Shown here one piece after another: positions 36,006-44,811 of a stretch of 64,000 nt of DNA. The DNA lies in NCBI GenBank assembly GCA_035549195.1, contig DASZRK010000017.1, forward strand, positions 124,001 through 188,000, read 5' to 3'. A model generated the notes under the pieces. It did not search any database. It was not told where the DNA came from and saw only the letters and a program-made list of their open reading frames with translations. Positions within the stretch are counted from its first letter, which is position 1, and each line of letters opens with the position of its first letter. Source of the DNA: a bacterium. GTDB taxonomy: Bacteria > Oederibacteriota > Muellerivitia > Muellerivitales > Muellerivitaceae. Position numbers and translations under genes: made by a program.

Positions 36006-36550
36006 AGGCCTTGCTGGTGGTGGACGTCCAGAACGATTTCTGCCCCGGCGGCGCCTTGGCCGTTCCGGAAGGGGACAAGGTCGTGCCCGTCATCAATTCC
36101 CTCATGCCGGCCTTCCCCCTGGTGATCGCCTCCAAGGACTGGCATCCCAAGGGCAGCGTGCACTTCAAGAAATGGCCGCCCCACTGCGTGCAGGACACGC
36201 CCGGCGCCGACTTCCACCCCAAGCTGGACGTTTCCAAGCTCAAGAAGGTCTTCCTGAAGGGCACCAAGAACAAGGACGACGGCTATTCGGCCTTCGAAGC
36301 CACCAACACGAACTTGGCGGAATTCCTCAAGAAAGAGGGCGTCGAGGATCTCTACGTGGTGGGTCTGGCCACCGACTATTGCGTGAAGGCCACCGCCCTG
36401 GACGCGGACAAATACGGCTTCGAGACCTTCGTGGTGGAGGACGCCGTGGCTGCGGTCAACGCCAAGCCCGGCGACGGGGACAAGGCCCTGAAGGCCATGG
36501 CCCACGCGGGCATCACCCTCCTGACCGCCGACGAGGTCCTGGAGAAATAA
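36002..36550 (+). CDS. pncA: Nicotinamidase
   Basis: 182 aa. It deamidates nicotinamide to nicotinate, the substrate of the upstream enzyme. ALLVVDVQNDFCPGGALAVPEGDKVV contains the catalytic Asp; SKDWHPKGSVHF supplies the metal-binding D-x-H-x-H-like residues; KGTKNKDDGYSAF carries the catalytic Lys region; and VEDLYVVGLATDYCVKATALDA holds the catalytic Cys. ATG overlaps the pncB stop as ATGA, so the two salvage steps are translationally coupled. Confidence 0.96.
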   Translation: MKALLVVDVQNDFCPGGALAVPEGDKVVPVINSLMPAFPLVIASKDWHPKGSVHFKKWPPHCVQDTPGADFHPKLDVSKLKKVFLKGTKNKDDGYSAFEATNTNLAEFLKKEGVEDLYVVGLATDYCVKATALDADKYGFETFVVEDAVAAVNAKPGDGDKALKAMAHAGITLLTADEVLEK

Positions 36551-36578
36551 AAAAGCCCCCCGGTTTCCCGGGAGGCTT
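36549..36578 (-). terminator. Rho-independent terminator of the leftward Cys-rich gene
   Basis: An 11-bp stem with one mismatch (AAGCCcCCCGG / CCGGGaGGCTT, loop of four) is followed, on the minus strand, by TTTTTTATTT. It lies between the convergent pncA and the Cys-rich secreted gene and may also act weakly on pncA. Confidence 0.8.
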
Positions 36579-36602
36579 CCGGCCGTTCTCGATGATCTCG
36601 GG

Positions 36603-36986
36603 TTACTTCTTTTTCCCCATGTCGGCCAGGATCAGGAAGTGGGTCCCATCCTTGTCGACGATGTTCCCCCGGACCTTCACCTTTTCCCCTCCCTTGGAGA
36701 CGAAACGGGTGCGGACCTGGTGGAATTCCGGCGTCACGGGAACGCAAAGCTTCCCCTCGCAAAGCAGGGCCAGCATCCCGCCCTCGCTGATGCACTTGGC
36801 GGCGCAGGCCGTGTGGTCCGGCCCATGGGCGCCCTTGCCCAGGTAGCAGGCCACATCGACGACCTCGCACTCCAGGATCTTGGAGTGGTCTTCCTTCAGG
36901 TGCTTGTCCTTCATTTCATCGGCTTGGACCAATCCGGTCACGGCTAGAAAAGCCAAACCCAGGCCAAAAACAAAAGCTTTTTTCAT
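36603..36986 (-). CDS. Small secreted Cys-containing protein (conserved hypothetical)
   Basis: 127 aa. A signal peptide (MKKAFVFGLGLAFLAVTGLVQA) precedes ILECEVVDVACYLGKGAHGPDHTACAAKCISEGGMLALLCEGKLCV and ends VKVRGNIVDKDGTHFLILADM. The G/C-E-V-V-D-x-x-C-Y-L...H--CA--C pattern with an OB-like C-terminal strand pair is a recurrent periplasmic protein type in environmental bacteria without a known function; the Cys/His pattern could bind heme, copper or a cluster. ATG at 36986 follows GGAGGGGG. Its own terminator follows. Confidence 0.75.
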   Translation of the reverse strand: MKKAFVFGLGLAFLAVTGLVQADEMKDKHLKEDHSKILECEVVDVACYLGKGAHGPDHTACAAKCISEGGMLALLCEGKLCVPVTPEFHQVRTRFVSKGGEKVKVRGNIVDKDGTHFLILADMGKKK

Positions 36987-37145
36987 CGTCTCCCCCTCCA
37001 AAGGTGGATTTTCTTCCGAGGCATTAACCCTAGGACCTTCCCAAGGTTACACAGGTGCCTTTTGGAAACAAGCCCCCAATTGGGTTTCTCCGGCGGGATC
37101 AAGGACATCCGGAACCAGGAGGCCATGCGCCTTTCAGGAATAAGC

Positions 37146-37184
37146 AAAACCCGGCCCCGGACCAAAGACCTGCACCGGGCTTTT
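37146..37184. terminator. Possible bidirectional terminator after the giant gene
   Basis: AAAACCCGG ... CCGGGCTTTT, with a 20-base interior, gives a short GC stem flanked by A- and T-runs. On the minus strand the stem is followed by TTTTGCTT and it lies 38 bases beyond the giant gene's stop. Nothing else is visible in the 37002-37221 gap. Confidence 0.4.
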
Positions 37185-37221
37185 CAGGGATCAAGTCCCT
37201 TGGGCGGAAGTGTCTTTAGGC

Positions 37222-40200
37222 CTAATGCAGCACGGCCAACTTGCCGATCTTTTGGAGGGTTTTCGTTCCATCGTGCGCGGTCAATTTGAAGATATAGAGA
37301 CCGCTGGCGACCTTTGTCTTCCACTGGTTCTCCAGGTCCCAAAGAAGGGCATTTTCCCCGGTCCTGCCTTCCAGGGTTTCGGTGTAGACCACCTCCCCGG
37401 AGATATCCACCAGCGTCAGGTCCAGGGTCATATCCTTCGGCAGGGAGACCTTGAATTGGATGGGTTCCCCATTCCGGGAGATGTTGGGCGCCGCCACCAC
37501 GAATTGGTTCGGATCGGGAGTTGGGGAAGGAGTGATCGTGGGGGTCGAGGTCGGCGTGAAGGTGGGGCCCTCATGGCCCTCATTCGTCGCCGAACCGCTC
37601 CTGCGAATGTTGGGCCCGCCGGGTGTCGGCGTCAGGGTCGGCTCCACGGCACAACCATGGAACATCTCGACCTTATTCGTATTGGAGAAGCTGACCAGCA
37701 CGTTGCCGAACTCGTTCGGTTGGACCCCCATCAAAACGTTGCCGCTCCGGGTGCATTGCCACCACCAGTCGAAATTGGGGTAGAGCGCCTGGAAGCGGGA
37801 ATCCGTTCCGTCCGTGACATAGACGTCCCCGGCCAGGTCTGGCTTAACGAAGAACGGCAACGCCACTTCCCCGTGGTCAAATCCGGAGCTCAGTATCTCC
37901 TGTGGAGTACCATAGGAATAAACGCCTTGATTGACCGTTTCCGTGAAGACCAGCACCCGGTTATGGCTCGAATCCGCCACATAGACCTGGTCGCCTTCCT
38001 TGTAGACCCCCGTCGGGACCCCCACGCTATCGCCCCCGAAGGAAACCGTCATGCTGTAGACGTTCGGGCTGGTCTCGTCGAACCGGAAGACCGCCCCGGC
38101 ACTTCCCCATTGGCAGGTCGCGTAGACACCTCCCCCCGAGTCGACGAAAACACCTCTGACGTTCCCCAAGACCCCGGCCCCGATGAAGGTAACCCCGGTC
38201 CCATCGGTCTGTAGCTTTTGCACCCGGGCATTGCTGTACTCGGCGACGTAGAGATAGCCGTCCTGTCCGTAGGCGATGTCGTAGGGGAAGTCGAATTGGC
38301 CCAGTCCCGTACCCGTACTGCCGAAGACTCCGGCGGTCACCCCGGCGGTCGTATAGACCTGGATCTGGTCGTTGGCCGCGTCGGTGATGTAGAGCCGATG
38401 CTGACCGTAATCGGCCGTCATTCCCTGAGGGCTGCCGAAACCGCCCGACTGGTCGGGAAGGTCCATAACCGTCTGGCAGCAATCGGGAGTAGGTGTTGAG
38501 GTCGGGGTCCGGGTCGGCGTGGGGGTGAAGGTCGCGGTCCCCAAGGCGGGACTGGAGGGCGAGTACCAGACGTCATGGCGGTCCGTGCTGCCATTCGTCC
38601 CTCCAATGACGAGCATTTTCCCGGCGAAAAAGACACTGGTATGGCCGTAACGGGCCGAAAAATCGGCCGCCGAAGTCGCCTGGGTCCAGGAATAGCCGTT
38701 GGGGGAATACCAAACGTCATTCTTTTCCTGGGTGGAACTGGTCGCCCCCCCGATCACCCAAAGACGGCGGTCGGCGATAAGGCTCGTGTGTTCGGCCCTG
38801 GCCGTGAAACCAGCCGACGAGGTTTCCTGGTCCCAATGGACACCATCGGTGGACATCCAGATGTCGTTGTAATAGGTGCTGCCCGATCGCCCCCCGACGA
38901 TCCACAGCCTATTGTTCCATGCGATAAGGGCATGCCCCATCCGGGCGCTGAAATCGGCCCCGGAGGTGGCCTGCGTCCAGGAACTACCGTCGGAGGAATA
39001 CCAAACGTCGTTCAGGCGGTTGGTCCCATTATCCCCGCCCACCAACCACATTTTGGCGCCTGTACCATCATCAAAGACCGCCACTTGATGGCCCGTCCGG
39101 GCCGAGAAAGCCGCGCCGGATGTCACCTGAGTCCAAGTCACCCCGTCACTGGAGGACCAAACATCGTTCTTTTTGGTCCCCGTATCCCCGCCGATCACCC
39201 AGATCTTCCCGTTGTAGGTCACCGACGCCTGCCCGGACCGGCCTCCCCAACCCGCGTTGGTGACCGCCTGGGTCCAGTTGATCCCATCCGGCGAGGACCA
39301 CACATCCGAGAACTTATTCGATCCGCTGGCACCCCCGATCACATAAACCCGATCATCCCCATCGGCGTTGAAAACAACGCTGGAATGGTCCCATCGCGTT
39401 GAAAATCCCGTATTGAAGCTGGCCATATCCCAGGTGGAGCCATAATTGGGCTTGGCCGTGGGTGTGGGAGTCGCTGTTGGGACGGCCGGGGTGGAATTCG
39501 AATACCAGGCGTCGTGATAATAGGTCGTTGAACCATTGCTGGTATGATGGACACCCGCTACAGCCCAAAGCTTGCCGAGAAAATAAGCGCCCGTATGGCT
39601 ATCCCGGCTCGTAAAATCAGCCGCGTCCGTTGTTTCGTACCAATTGGCTCCATCAGTGGAGAACCACGCATCGTTATAGTTGACTTGGTTGTTGTTGCCG
39701 ATAAAGCGGTAGCCCCCTATGACCCACATCCGTCCACCCGCGACCATGCTGGTTTGACCGCTCCTTCGGTCAAACGCGGCGTTCGAAGTCGATTGGGTCC
39801 AGGTCGAACCATTGGTCGAATACCAAACATCTTTGTAGTAGGTGCCCGTACTCCCGGACCGTCCGCCGATCACATAAAGCGCACCGCTATAGGCGACGCT
39901 GGAAAGCTGTTCCCTGGCCCCGAAACCCGCGCTGGAAGTGGCCTGGGTCCATGTCGCGCCATCGCTGGAATACCAGACGTCCTGTTTGACCGAACCATCG
40001 TTCCCGCCGATCAACCACATCGCCGTTCCATTATTATCGACCACCACCGTGTGGAAATAGCGGGCGCTGAATCCCGCGCTGGAGGTGACTTGGGTCCAAT
40101 TCACCCCATTGACGGATGACCAGACATCGTTTTTCAAACCGAAGCCGGCCTTCCCGCCGATGACCCAGATCTTCCCCTTGTAAACCACGGAAGCCTGCCC

Positions 40201-43200
40201 ATAGCGGGCACCCCATCCGACGTTCGTGACCGCTTGGGCCCAATTCGTTCCATCTGGGGAGGTCCAAACATCGGCATAAGCATTGGAGCCATTCCAACCA
40301 CCCATCATGTAGAACTTAGCACCGAACCCGTCATCGAACACCGCCGCAGAAGAGTTCGCCCGGGTGGTGAACCCGGTGTTGGAGGCCGCTATTGCCCAGG
40401 TACTTCCTAGATCGCTGGTCGGCGTTGAGGTGACCGTCGAGGTCGCCGTGGAAGTAGCGGTCTTCGTGGCCGTTTTCGTCGCGGTGGAGCTGGCGGTATT
40501 GGTTCCCGTGGAAGTGGCCGTGGAACTGGGGGTGGAGGTCGCGGTCCGGGTGGCGGTCGAAGTCGCCGTGGAGGTAGCGGTCGGCGTCGCCGTATTGCTG
40601 GGGGTGGAAGTCGCGGTATTGGAGGCTGTGTTGGTCGGCGTATCAGTGGCGGTGGAAGTTGTGGTATTGGTCGCCGAATGGGTGGCTGTATCGGTCGGTG
40701 TTTCCGTAGCCGTGGAGGTCGCTGTATCCGTGGTGGTGAAGCTGGGGGTATGGGTGGCCGAGGAGGTCGGGGTTTGGGTGGCGCTGGGGGTCGCGGTGGA
40801 GGTCGCCGTAGAGGTCAGGGTCGGGGCTACCGTTCCGACAGGTGTACCATCCAAGGTGCAATTGGCGAATTTTAGGACGATCCCATTGTTACGCCCCACC
40901 GAATACCACACGGCGTTCCCGGTATCTATATCGGTCATATTCCCCAAGGACGTATCGGTCGATCCGATGAGGGTCCCGCTCCCATTGAATATCGCGGCCG
41001 CGTTGCCGTCGGAAACATATACCAATCCGCCCTGGTCCACTGAAATGTGGTAAGGCTCGTATAAATAGGTCCCTTGCCTTGTGTCCCACTGGCGGAGCCA
41101 TGTTCCATCCGGATCAAAGACCTGGATCAAACCCGTGTTGATATCGGAGACATAGACATTCCCTGAGGGATCCAAGGAAATATCAGCGATGCCGCTGAAG
41201 GTGCCATTGCCGCCGGAACCGGAAGACCCCCATTGAGTAACCGGTTGGCCGTCCAAGGTAAAGACCTGGACCTTTTGGTGGCTGCCTCCGTCGGTCACAT
41301 AGACCAAACTGACGGCTTTATTGATCGCTATCCCATCCAGCACCTGTAATTGACCCGCGCCATTCCCGGAAGAGCCCCATTGGGTGATGAATTGTCCATT
41401 ACCATCGAAAATTTTGATAGGAGGGATCCCGCCATCCTCCACATAAACCCTTCCTTGGGCATCGACCGCGAGTCCACGGGGTTCATTGATATGCCCTTGG
41501 CCGTCCCACAGGGTGATGGGTTGGCCCGCGGGGTTGAAAACAGCGATATACCGGTTGGAATTCTCCGAAACCAAATAATAGCCGCCTACATAGACATTCC
41601 CTTGCCCGTCCAAAGCAACCGATTCGGCCCCTTGCGCGCTCCAGGTTGCGACCGGCGGGCAAACGATGAGAATAGGCGTGGGAGTCGGGGATGGGGTGAA
41701 GGTACACGTATCGCTTGGATAACCGCAGGGTGTTTCCGTCCAAGTATGGGTTGGCGTTGGTGTCAGCAAATGGATGAAAACGCCGAAATCCGTTATCCGG
41801 TCCGTCACGACCGTCAAGGTGTGGTTCGTTTCATCCAAACCGGAAGCAACGTCGACCCACGTCGAGCCGTTGTAGTAAGCAGCTTGCAATTGGCCGGCCG
41901 AGTAACCGCCCGGTATTTCACCGGGGTCATAAACCAGGGTCAAGGTGACGGTGTTGCTTCCAACGTCCGTCACCGGCCCTCCGGTCCCCTCCGCCCTGAA
42001 GGAATAGACATCGCCGATCGAAGGCTGATAGGCGCCAGCGGGAGGGGCATCCGCGGGAGCCAAGTCGGCGATCGTCACTGTGGTTCCCTGGTCCAGGGCG
42101 CCCGCGCCTGCCCAAAGTGAGGTTCCATTCGGCAAAGTAACGGTCACTCCCAACGCATCTACCGTCGCAACGGCCGTGACCATCGGGGTGGGGGATAGGG
42201 TGGGTGTGGGTGTATTCGTGACCGTCGGCGTCAATGTGATCGTCGGAGTGAACGTTTCTGTGGGGGTGTCTTGCATGACCACATTGAGCACGAACGAAAA
42301 TCGAACACTTTCGGAGTTGGGATGCTGGCTATCGCCATAACTTCCCGGGGAAGAGGCTCCGACATTCAGCCATTTATCATTATTCGGGCCGGGAGTGAAG
42401 TAAGCCGATAGGAGCCCACCGCCGCGCACTAGGCTTTGGGCTTGTCCGCAAATGGTTTGGGGAGCAAAAACTTTGAACTTTGAAGTCGAGTTTTCATTAT
42501 AAGGAAATGCCGGCAAGAACTGCGCTACCGAAGATGGTCTTCCATTCGCATAGGCCATGATCGGCCAATCCGGAAAATAATGCGCGGTTTCATAAAAGGA
42601 AGACCGGCTGTAGTCGGTATTATCCGGAATTTGGATCCAACCCCAGGTATAACCACCCGTTCGAAATTGGGTGCCTGACCAAAACTGCCAAACATCCAAA
42701 TCGTCTTGCGTGATAGAAATGACGGTGTTCGCGCCTGCGGGATTCCCCCCTCCCAAATTGAAGGTATTGGTCTTGTCCCATCCGGGTTCATCATCGTTCA
42801 GATTTCCTGCCGCATCGATATAAGCTGTTGTTCCAGGATCCGAATCCAAGTCATCCCCGTCCATATTCTTCATCTCTCCGACGAAAATCTTCACCGATCC
42901 ATTTGACCCGGTTTGCAATTGACTGGAATTCACGGTTCCTTGCCAAGTTTGAGAGTCTGTCCAACTTCCGCAGACGGTCTCAATTCGACCATTTGAGAAA
43001 ACAAAAAGAACACTGGGCTGCAAGCTTTGGTCCGTCGGCATATTGAAGGAGAGCGTAACTACCAAATCCTGACCTGCAGACATAGTCCCGTTTTGCGTTA
43101 TTCGGTGGGTCCGCGTATGGGACCCCTGCGGTTGCCAGTCGGCGCTATAGACAGTACCACTTTGGACTAGAGTAACCGCTTTGAGATAAGGCACGGGATC

Positions 43201-44799
43201 GGATCCAACCTGGAAAAAGTGATTTTGGTCGGGATCGGAGACGAGGGTGACGCCTGTCACGCCATCCAGCCAGGTCGTTCCATCACTGCTTCGCAAAGCA
43301 ATATTCCCGGGATAAGAATTGAGTATGTTCCCAGTCAGATCTTTGGCGCCCCCTATTTCGAGGGTTACGTCCCCGAGGTAAGTGACCGGAATAAGACCCG
43401 ATTCCGCGTTGACGACCCAGGTCTGGGCTTGCCCCGCGCCATTGGTGATCCAACTCCCTGCGGCGGTCACCGGATTTTCCTGGCCCGTATTAAGGGCGAA
43501 TGTCACACCAGGCGAGGTGGTGGTGTCCATGTATTCGCTGAAGATGACCGTCAAGGCCATTCCGGCATCGGGAGTCGGGACCGGCGTAAAAACCGGGAAA
43601 TTCATGTCTCCGAGGATCGTTGTGGACTGCGCAGTGGTGGGCCAAGAAGCCGTGTAGAAAACGTTGGCGCCCTGGGATGCAATGACCTCTTGCACATAGG
43701 GCATGAAATTGTCCAGCGTTACTTGTTGAGAAGCCGTTCCGGTATTTCCAACAGTATCTCCAAATAAAACATTTACTGATACTGGACCATCAGGAAACTG
43801 GGCCTGCAAATTAATCGAGGTCTCAGTTGGTTCATCAATAAAATTATCATCAGAATCTAAAACAGGTTGACCCTTCATTAGTTTAGTATCCCAAAACCCA
43901 TTGACGGGAGACGAGCCCCCGGTTGTTTCTCCTGTGACCCAATAACCGTTTAATTGGTGTGTATCCTCATGATCTGGATCTTTAACTAAAAAAAGGTGGA
44001 TATATTCGGCGGTATCGTTCTGAGGATAAAAATCAAATAAGATTGTTGGCTTAGTCGTAAATCTATCAATCAAGATATTTCCTAATTTATCTAAAACAAT
44101 GTATCCAATTTTATACGGCGCAATGTTCCCTCCTCTTGATAGAACAGTATCAACTGTTTCTTCACCGGAAAGTGTTACACCATTACCATTAACATATTGA
44201 ATTGTGTCGTATCCAACTGCGCTGATGTCAACACGACCAAATAATTTATTCGAGGTGTTTTCAACGTCATTGGTATGGTCATAAAAAGATATTTGCTGTA
44301 TTTGTGGAGAACCAACATCTTGAAATGGGCTTATGTCTAATAGCGGATTAGATCCATCCGTATTTTGATAATGAACATGTGAAGCAATTCCATTAGTCCA
44401 CGAGAATAAAGTCCCGATATATTGGCCAAAGGTTACAGAGTCTTGATTCGAAATAACCGGTAAAACATGAAAATACATTAAGCCACCCACCGTAATGTGA
44501 ACGTCGGGTAGAGTGACTGGTTGCCCGTTAACAATGGTGACAGGAATCACTACCGATGCAGTTCCTGCCGTAACAGAAAAAACGCTTACCCCACTATTAC
44601 TCTCAGGCAGTCTTGTTATGTCAACGCCACGATGAAAACGGGTTGGATCTCCAGCTCTATAACCACCAACAACTTGGCGTATCAGATGTTGAACTGTCGA
44701 AGGCATGTTCCCACTAGGATCTGGATACGGCCAATCCAAAGTCCAAGATTGACTTGCCACCAAAAACAACAAGGCAAAGTAAATAAACCTCTGTAGCAA
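37222..44799 (-). CDS. Giant secreted multidomain protein: M23-like, NHL, kelch, FlgD-like C-terminus
   Basis: About 2525 aa, probably surface or secreted. Order: signal peptide (1-20); M23/LytM-like domain (~50-190) with zinc set HRGVD (H56, D60), YFHV (H111) and HVH (H141, H143); bacterial Ig-like stretches (~330-830); TPT-rich linker (~843-870); a ZU5-like beta domain (~875-1020); six-blade NHL repeats (~1050-1313); a Thr/Ser/Ala linker (~1323-1455); two blocks of six kelch-like repeats (~1463-1770 and ~1790-2080, each ending NDVWYS(S/T)DG..W.QAT); a second NHL propeller (~2110-2385); and a FlgD/T9SS-type Ig C-terminal domain (~2433-2525, ASGLYIFKL). Start TTG at 44799 has AAGGA upstream. 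The first ~350 codons are AT-rich, the rest GC-rich. Confidence 0.88.
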   Translation of the reverse strand: MLQRFIYFALLFLVASQSWTLDWPYPDPSGNMPSTVQHLIRQVVGGYRAGDPTRFHRGVDITRLPESNSGVSVFSVTAGTASVVIPVTIVNGQPVTLPDVHITVGGLMYFHVLPVISNQDSVTFGQYIGTLFSWTNGIASHVHYQNTDGSNPLLDISPFQDVGSPQIQQISFYDHTNDVENTSNKLFGRVDISAVGYDTIQYVNGNGVTLSGEETVDTVLSRGGNIAPYKIGYIVLDKLGNILIDRFTTKPTILFDFYPQNDTAEYIHLFLVKDPDHEDTHQLNGYWVTGETTGGSSPVNGFWDTKLMKGQPVLDSDDNFIDEPTETSINLQAQFPDGPVSVNVLFGDTVGNTGTASQQVTLDNFMPYVQEVIASQGANVFYTASWPTTAQSTTILGDMNFPVFTPVPTPDAGMALTVIFSEYMDTTTSPGVTFALNTGQENPVTAAGSWITNGAGQAQTWVVNAESGLIPVTYLGDVTLEIGGAKDLTGNILNSYPGNIALRSSDGTTWLDGVTGVTLVSDPDQNHFFQVGSDPVPYLKAVTLVQSGTVYSADWQPQGSHTRTHRITQNGTMSAGQDLVVTLSFNMPTDQSLQPSVLFVFSNGRIETVCGSWTDSQTWQGTVNSSQLQTGSNGSVKIFVGEMKNMDGDDLDSDPGTTAYIDAAGNLNDDEPGWDKTNTFNLGGGNPAGANTVISITQDDLDVWQFWSGTQFRTGGYTWGWIQIPDNTDYSRSSFYETAHYFPDWPIMAYANGRPSSVAQFLPAFPYNENSTSKFKVFAPQTICGQAQSLVRGGGLLSAYFTPGPNNDKWLNVGASSPGSYGDSQHPNSESVRFSFVLNVVMQDTPTETFTPTITLTPTVTNTPTPTLSPTPMVTAVATVDALGVTVTLPNGTSLWAGAGALDQGTTVTIADLAPADAPPAGAYQPSIGDVYSFRAEGTGGPVTDVGSNTVTLTLVYDPGEIPGGYSAGQLQAAYYNGSTWVDVASGLDETNHTLTVVTDRITDFGVFIHLLTPTPTHTWTETPCGYPSDTCTFTPSPTPTPILIVCPPVATWSAQGAESVALDGQGNVYVGGYYLVSENSNRYIAVFNPAGQPITLWDGQGHINEPRGLAVDAQGRVYVEDGGIPPIKIFDGNGQFITQWGSSGNGAGQLQVLDGIAINKAVSLVYVTDGGSHQKVQVFTLDGQPVTQWGSSGSGGNGTFSGIADISLDPSGNVYVSDINTGLIQVFDPDGTWLRQWDTRQGTYLYEPYHISVDQGGLVYVSDGNAAAIFNGSGTLIGSTDTSLGNMTDIDTGNAVWYSVGRNNGIVLKFANCTLDGTPVGTVAPTLTSTATSTATPSATQTPTSSATHTPSFTTTDTATSTATETPTDTATHSATNTTTSTATDTPTNTASNTATSTPSNTATPTATSTATSTATRTATSTPSSTATSTGTNTASSTATKTATKTATSTATSTVTSTPTSDLGSTWAIAASNTGFTTRANSSAAVFDDGFGAKFYMMGGWNGSNAYADVWTSPDGTNWAQAVTNVGWGARYGQASVVYKGKIWVIGGKAGFGLKNDVWSSVNGVNWTQVTSSAGFSARYFHTVVVDNNGTAMWLIGGNDGSVKQDVWYSSDGATWTQATSSAGFGAREQLSSVAYSGALYVIGGRSGSTGTYYKDVWYSTNGSTWTQSTSNAAFDRRSGQTSMVAGGRMWVIGGYRFIGNNNQVNYNDAWFSTDGANWYETTDAADFTSRDSHTGAYFLGKLWAVAGVHHTSNGSTTYYHDAWYSNSTPAVPTATPTPTAKPNYGSTWDMASFNTGFSTRWDHSSVVFNADGDDRVYVIGGASGSNKFSDVWSSPDGINWTQAVTNAGWGGRSGQASVTYNGKIWVIGGDTGTKKNDVWSSSDGVTWTQVTSGAAFSARTGHQVAVFDDGTGAKMWLVGGDNGTNRLNDVWYSSDGSSWTQATSGADFSARMGHALIAWNNRLWIVGGRSGSTYYNDIWMSTDGVHWDQETSSAGFTARAEHTSLIADRRLWVIGGATSSTQEKNDVWYSPNGYSWTQATSAADFSARYGHTSVFFAGKMLVIGGTNGSTDRHDVWYSPSSPALGTATFTPTPTRTPTSTPTPDCCQTVMDLPDQSGGFGSPQGMTADYGQHRLYITDAANDQIQVYTTAGVTAGVFGSTGTGLGQFDFPYDIAYGQDGYLYVAEYSNARVQKLQTDGTGVTFIGAGVLGNVRGVFVDSGGGVYATCQWGSAGAVFRFDETSPNVYSMTVSFGGDSVGVPTGVYKEGDQVYVADSSHNRVLVFTETVNQGVYSYGTPQEILSSGFDHGEVALPFFVKPDLAGDVYVTDGTDSRFQALYPNFDWWWQCTRSGNVLMGVQPNEFGNVLVSFSNTNKVEMFHGCAVEPTLTPTPGGPNIRRSGSATNEGHEGPTFTPTSTPTITPSPTPDPNQFVVAAPNISRNGEPIQFKVSLPKDMTLDLTLVDISGEVVYTETLEGRTGENALLWDLENQWKTKVASGLYIFKLTAHDGTKTLQKIGKLAVLH
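38548..39447 (-). repeat. Kelch block B (six repeats) of the giant gene
   Basis: Encodes six ~50-residue blades, e.g. WDMASFNTGFSTRWDHSS, VYVIGGASGSNKFSDVW. Each blade has the frame h-x-VIGG-x-G....N.DVW.S.DG..W.Q.TS.A.F.AR.GH. It parallels block A blade for blade. Confidence 0.8.
39480..40415 (-). repeat. Kelch block A (six repeats) of the giant gene
   Basis: Encodes six blades starting WAIAASNTGFTTRANSS and ending DAWYSNSTPAV. Opening and second blades match block B closely (DVW-SPDG-NW-QAVTN-GWG-R-GQASV-Y-GKIWVIGG), showing an internal duplication of a whole propeller. Confidence 0.8.
40430..40835 (-). repeat. Low-complexity Thr/Ser/Ala linker repeat
   Basis: About 400 bases of degenerate 6- and 12-base periodicity (gtcgcggtgga-like on the plus strand) encode a Thr-rich linker of the type TATSTATxTPTxT. 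It separates NHL propeller 1 from kelch block A and is a probable site of slippage and O-glycosylation. Confidence 0.85.
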
Positions 44800-44811
44800 A
44801 GTAAATTTTCC

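Noticed and set aside
40430-40835. CRISPR-like array
   Set aside because: Degenerate 6/12-base periodicity in frame with a Thr-rich linker; no regular repeat-spacer structure.
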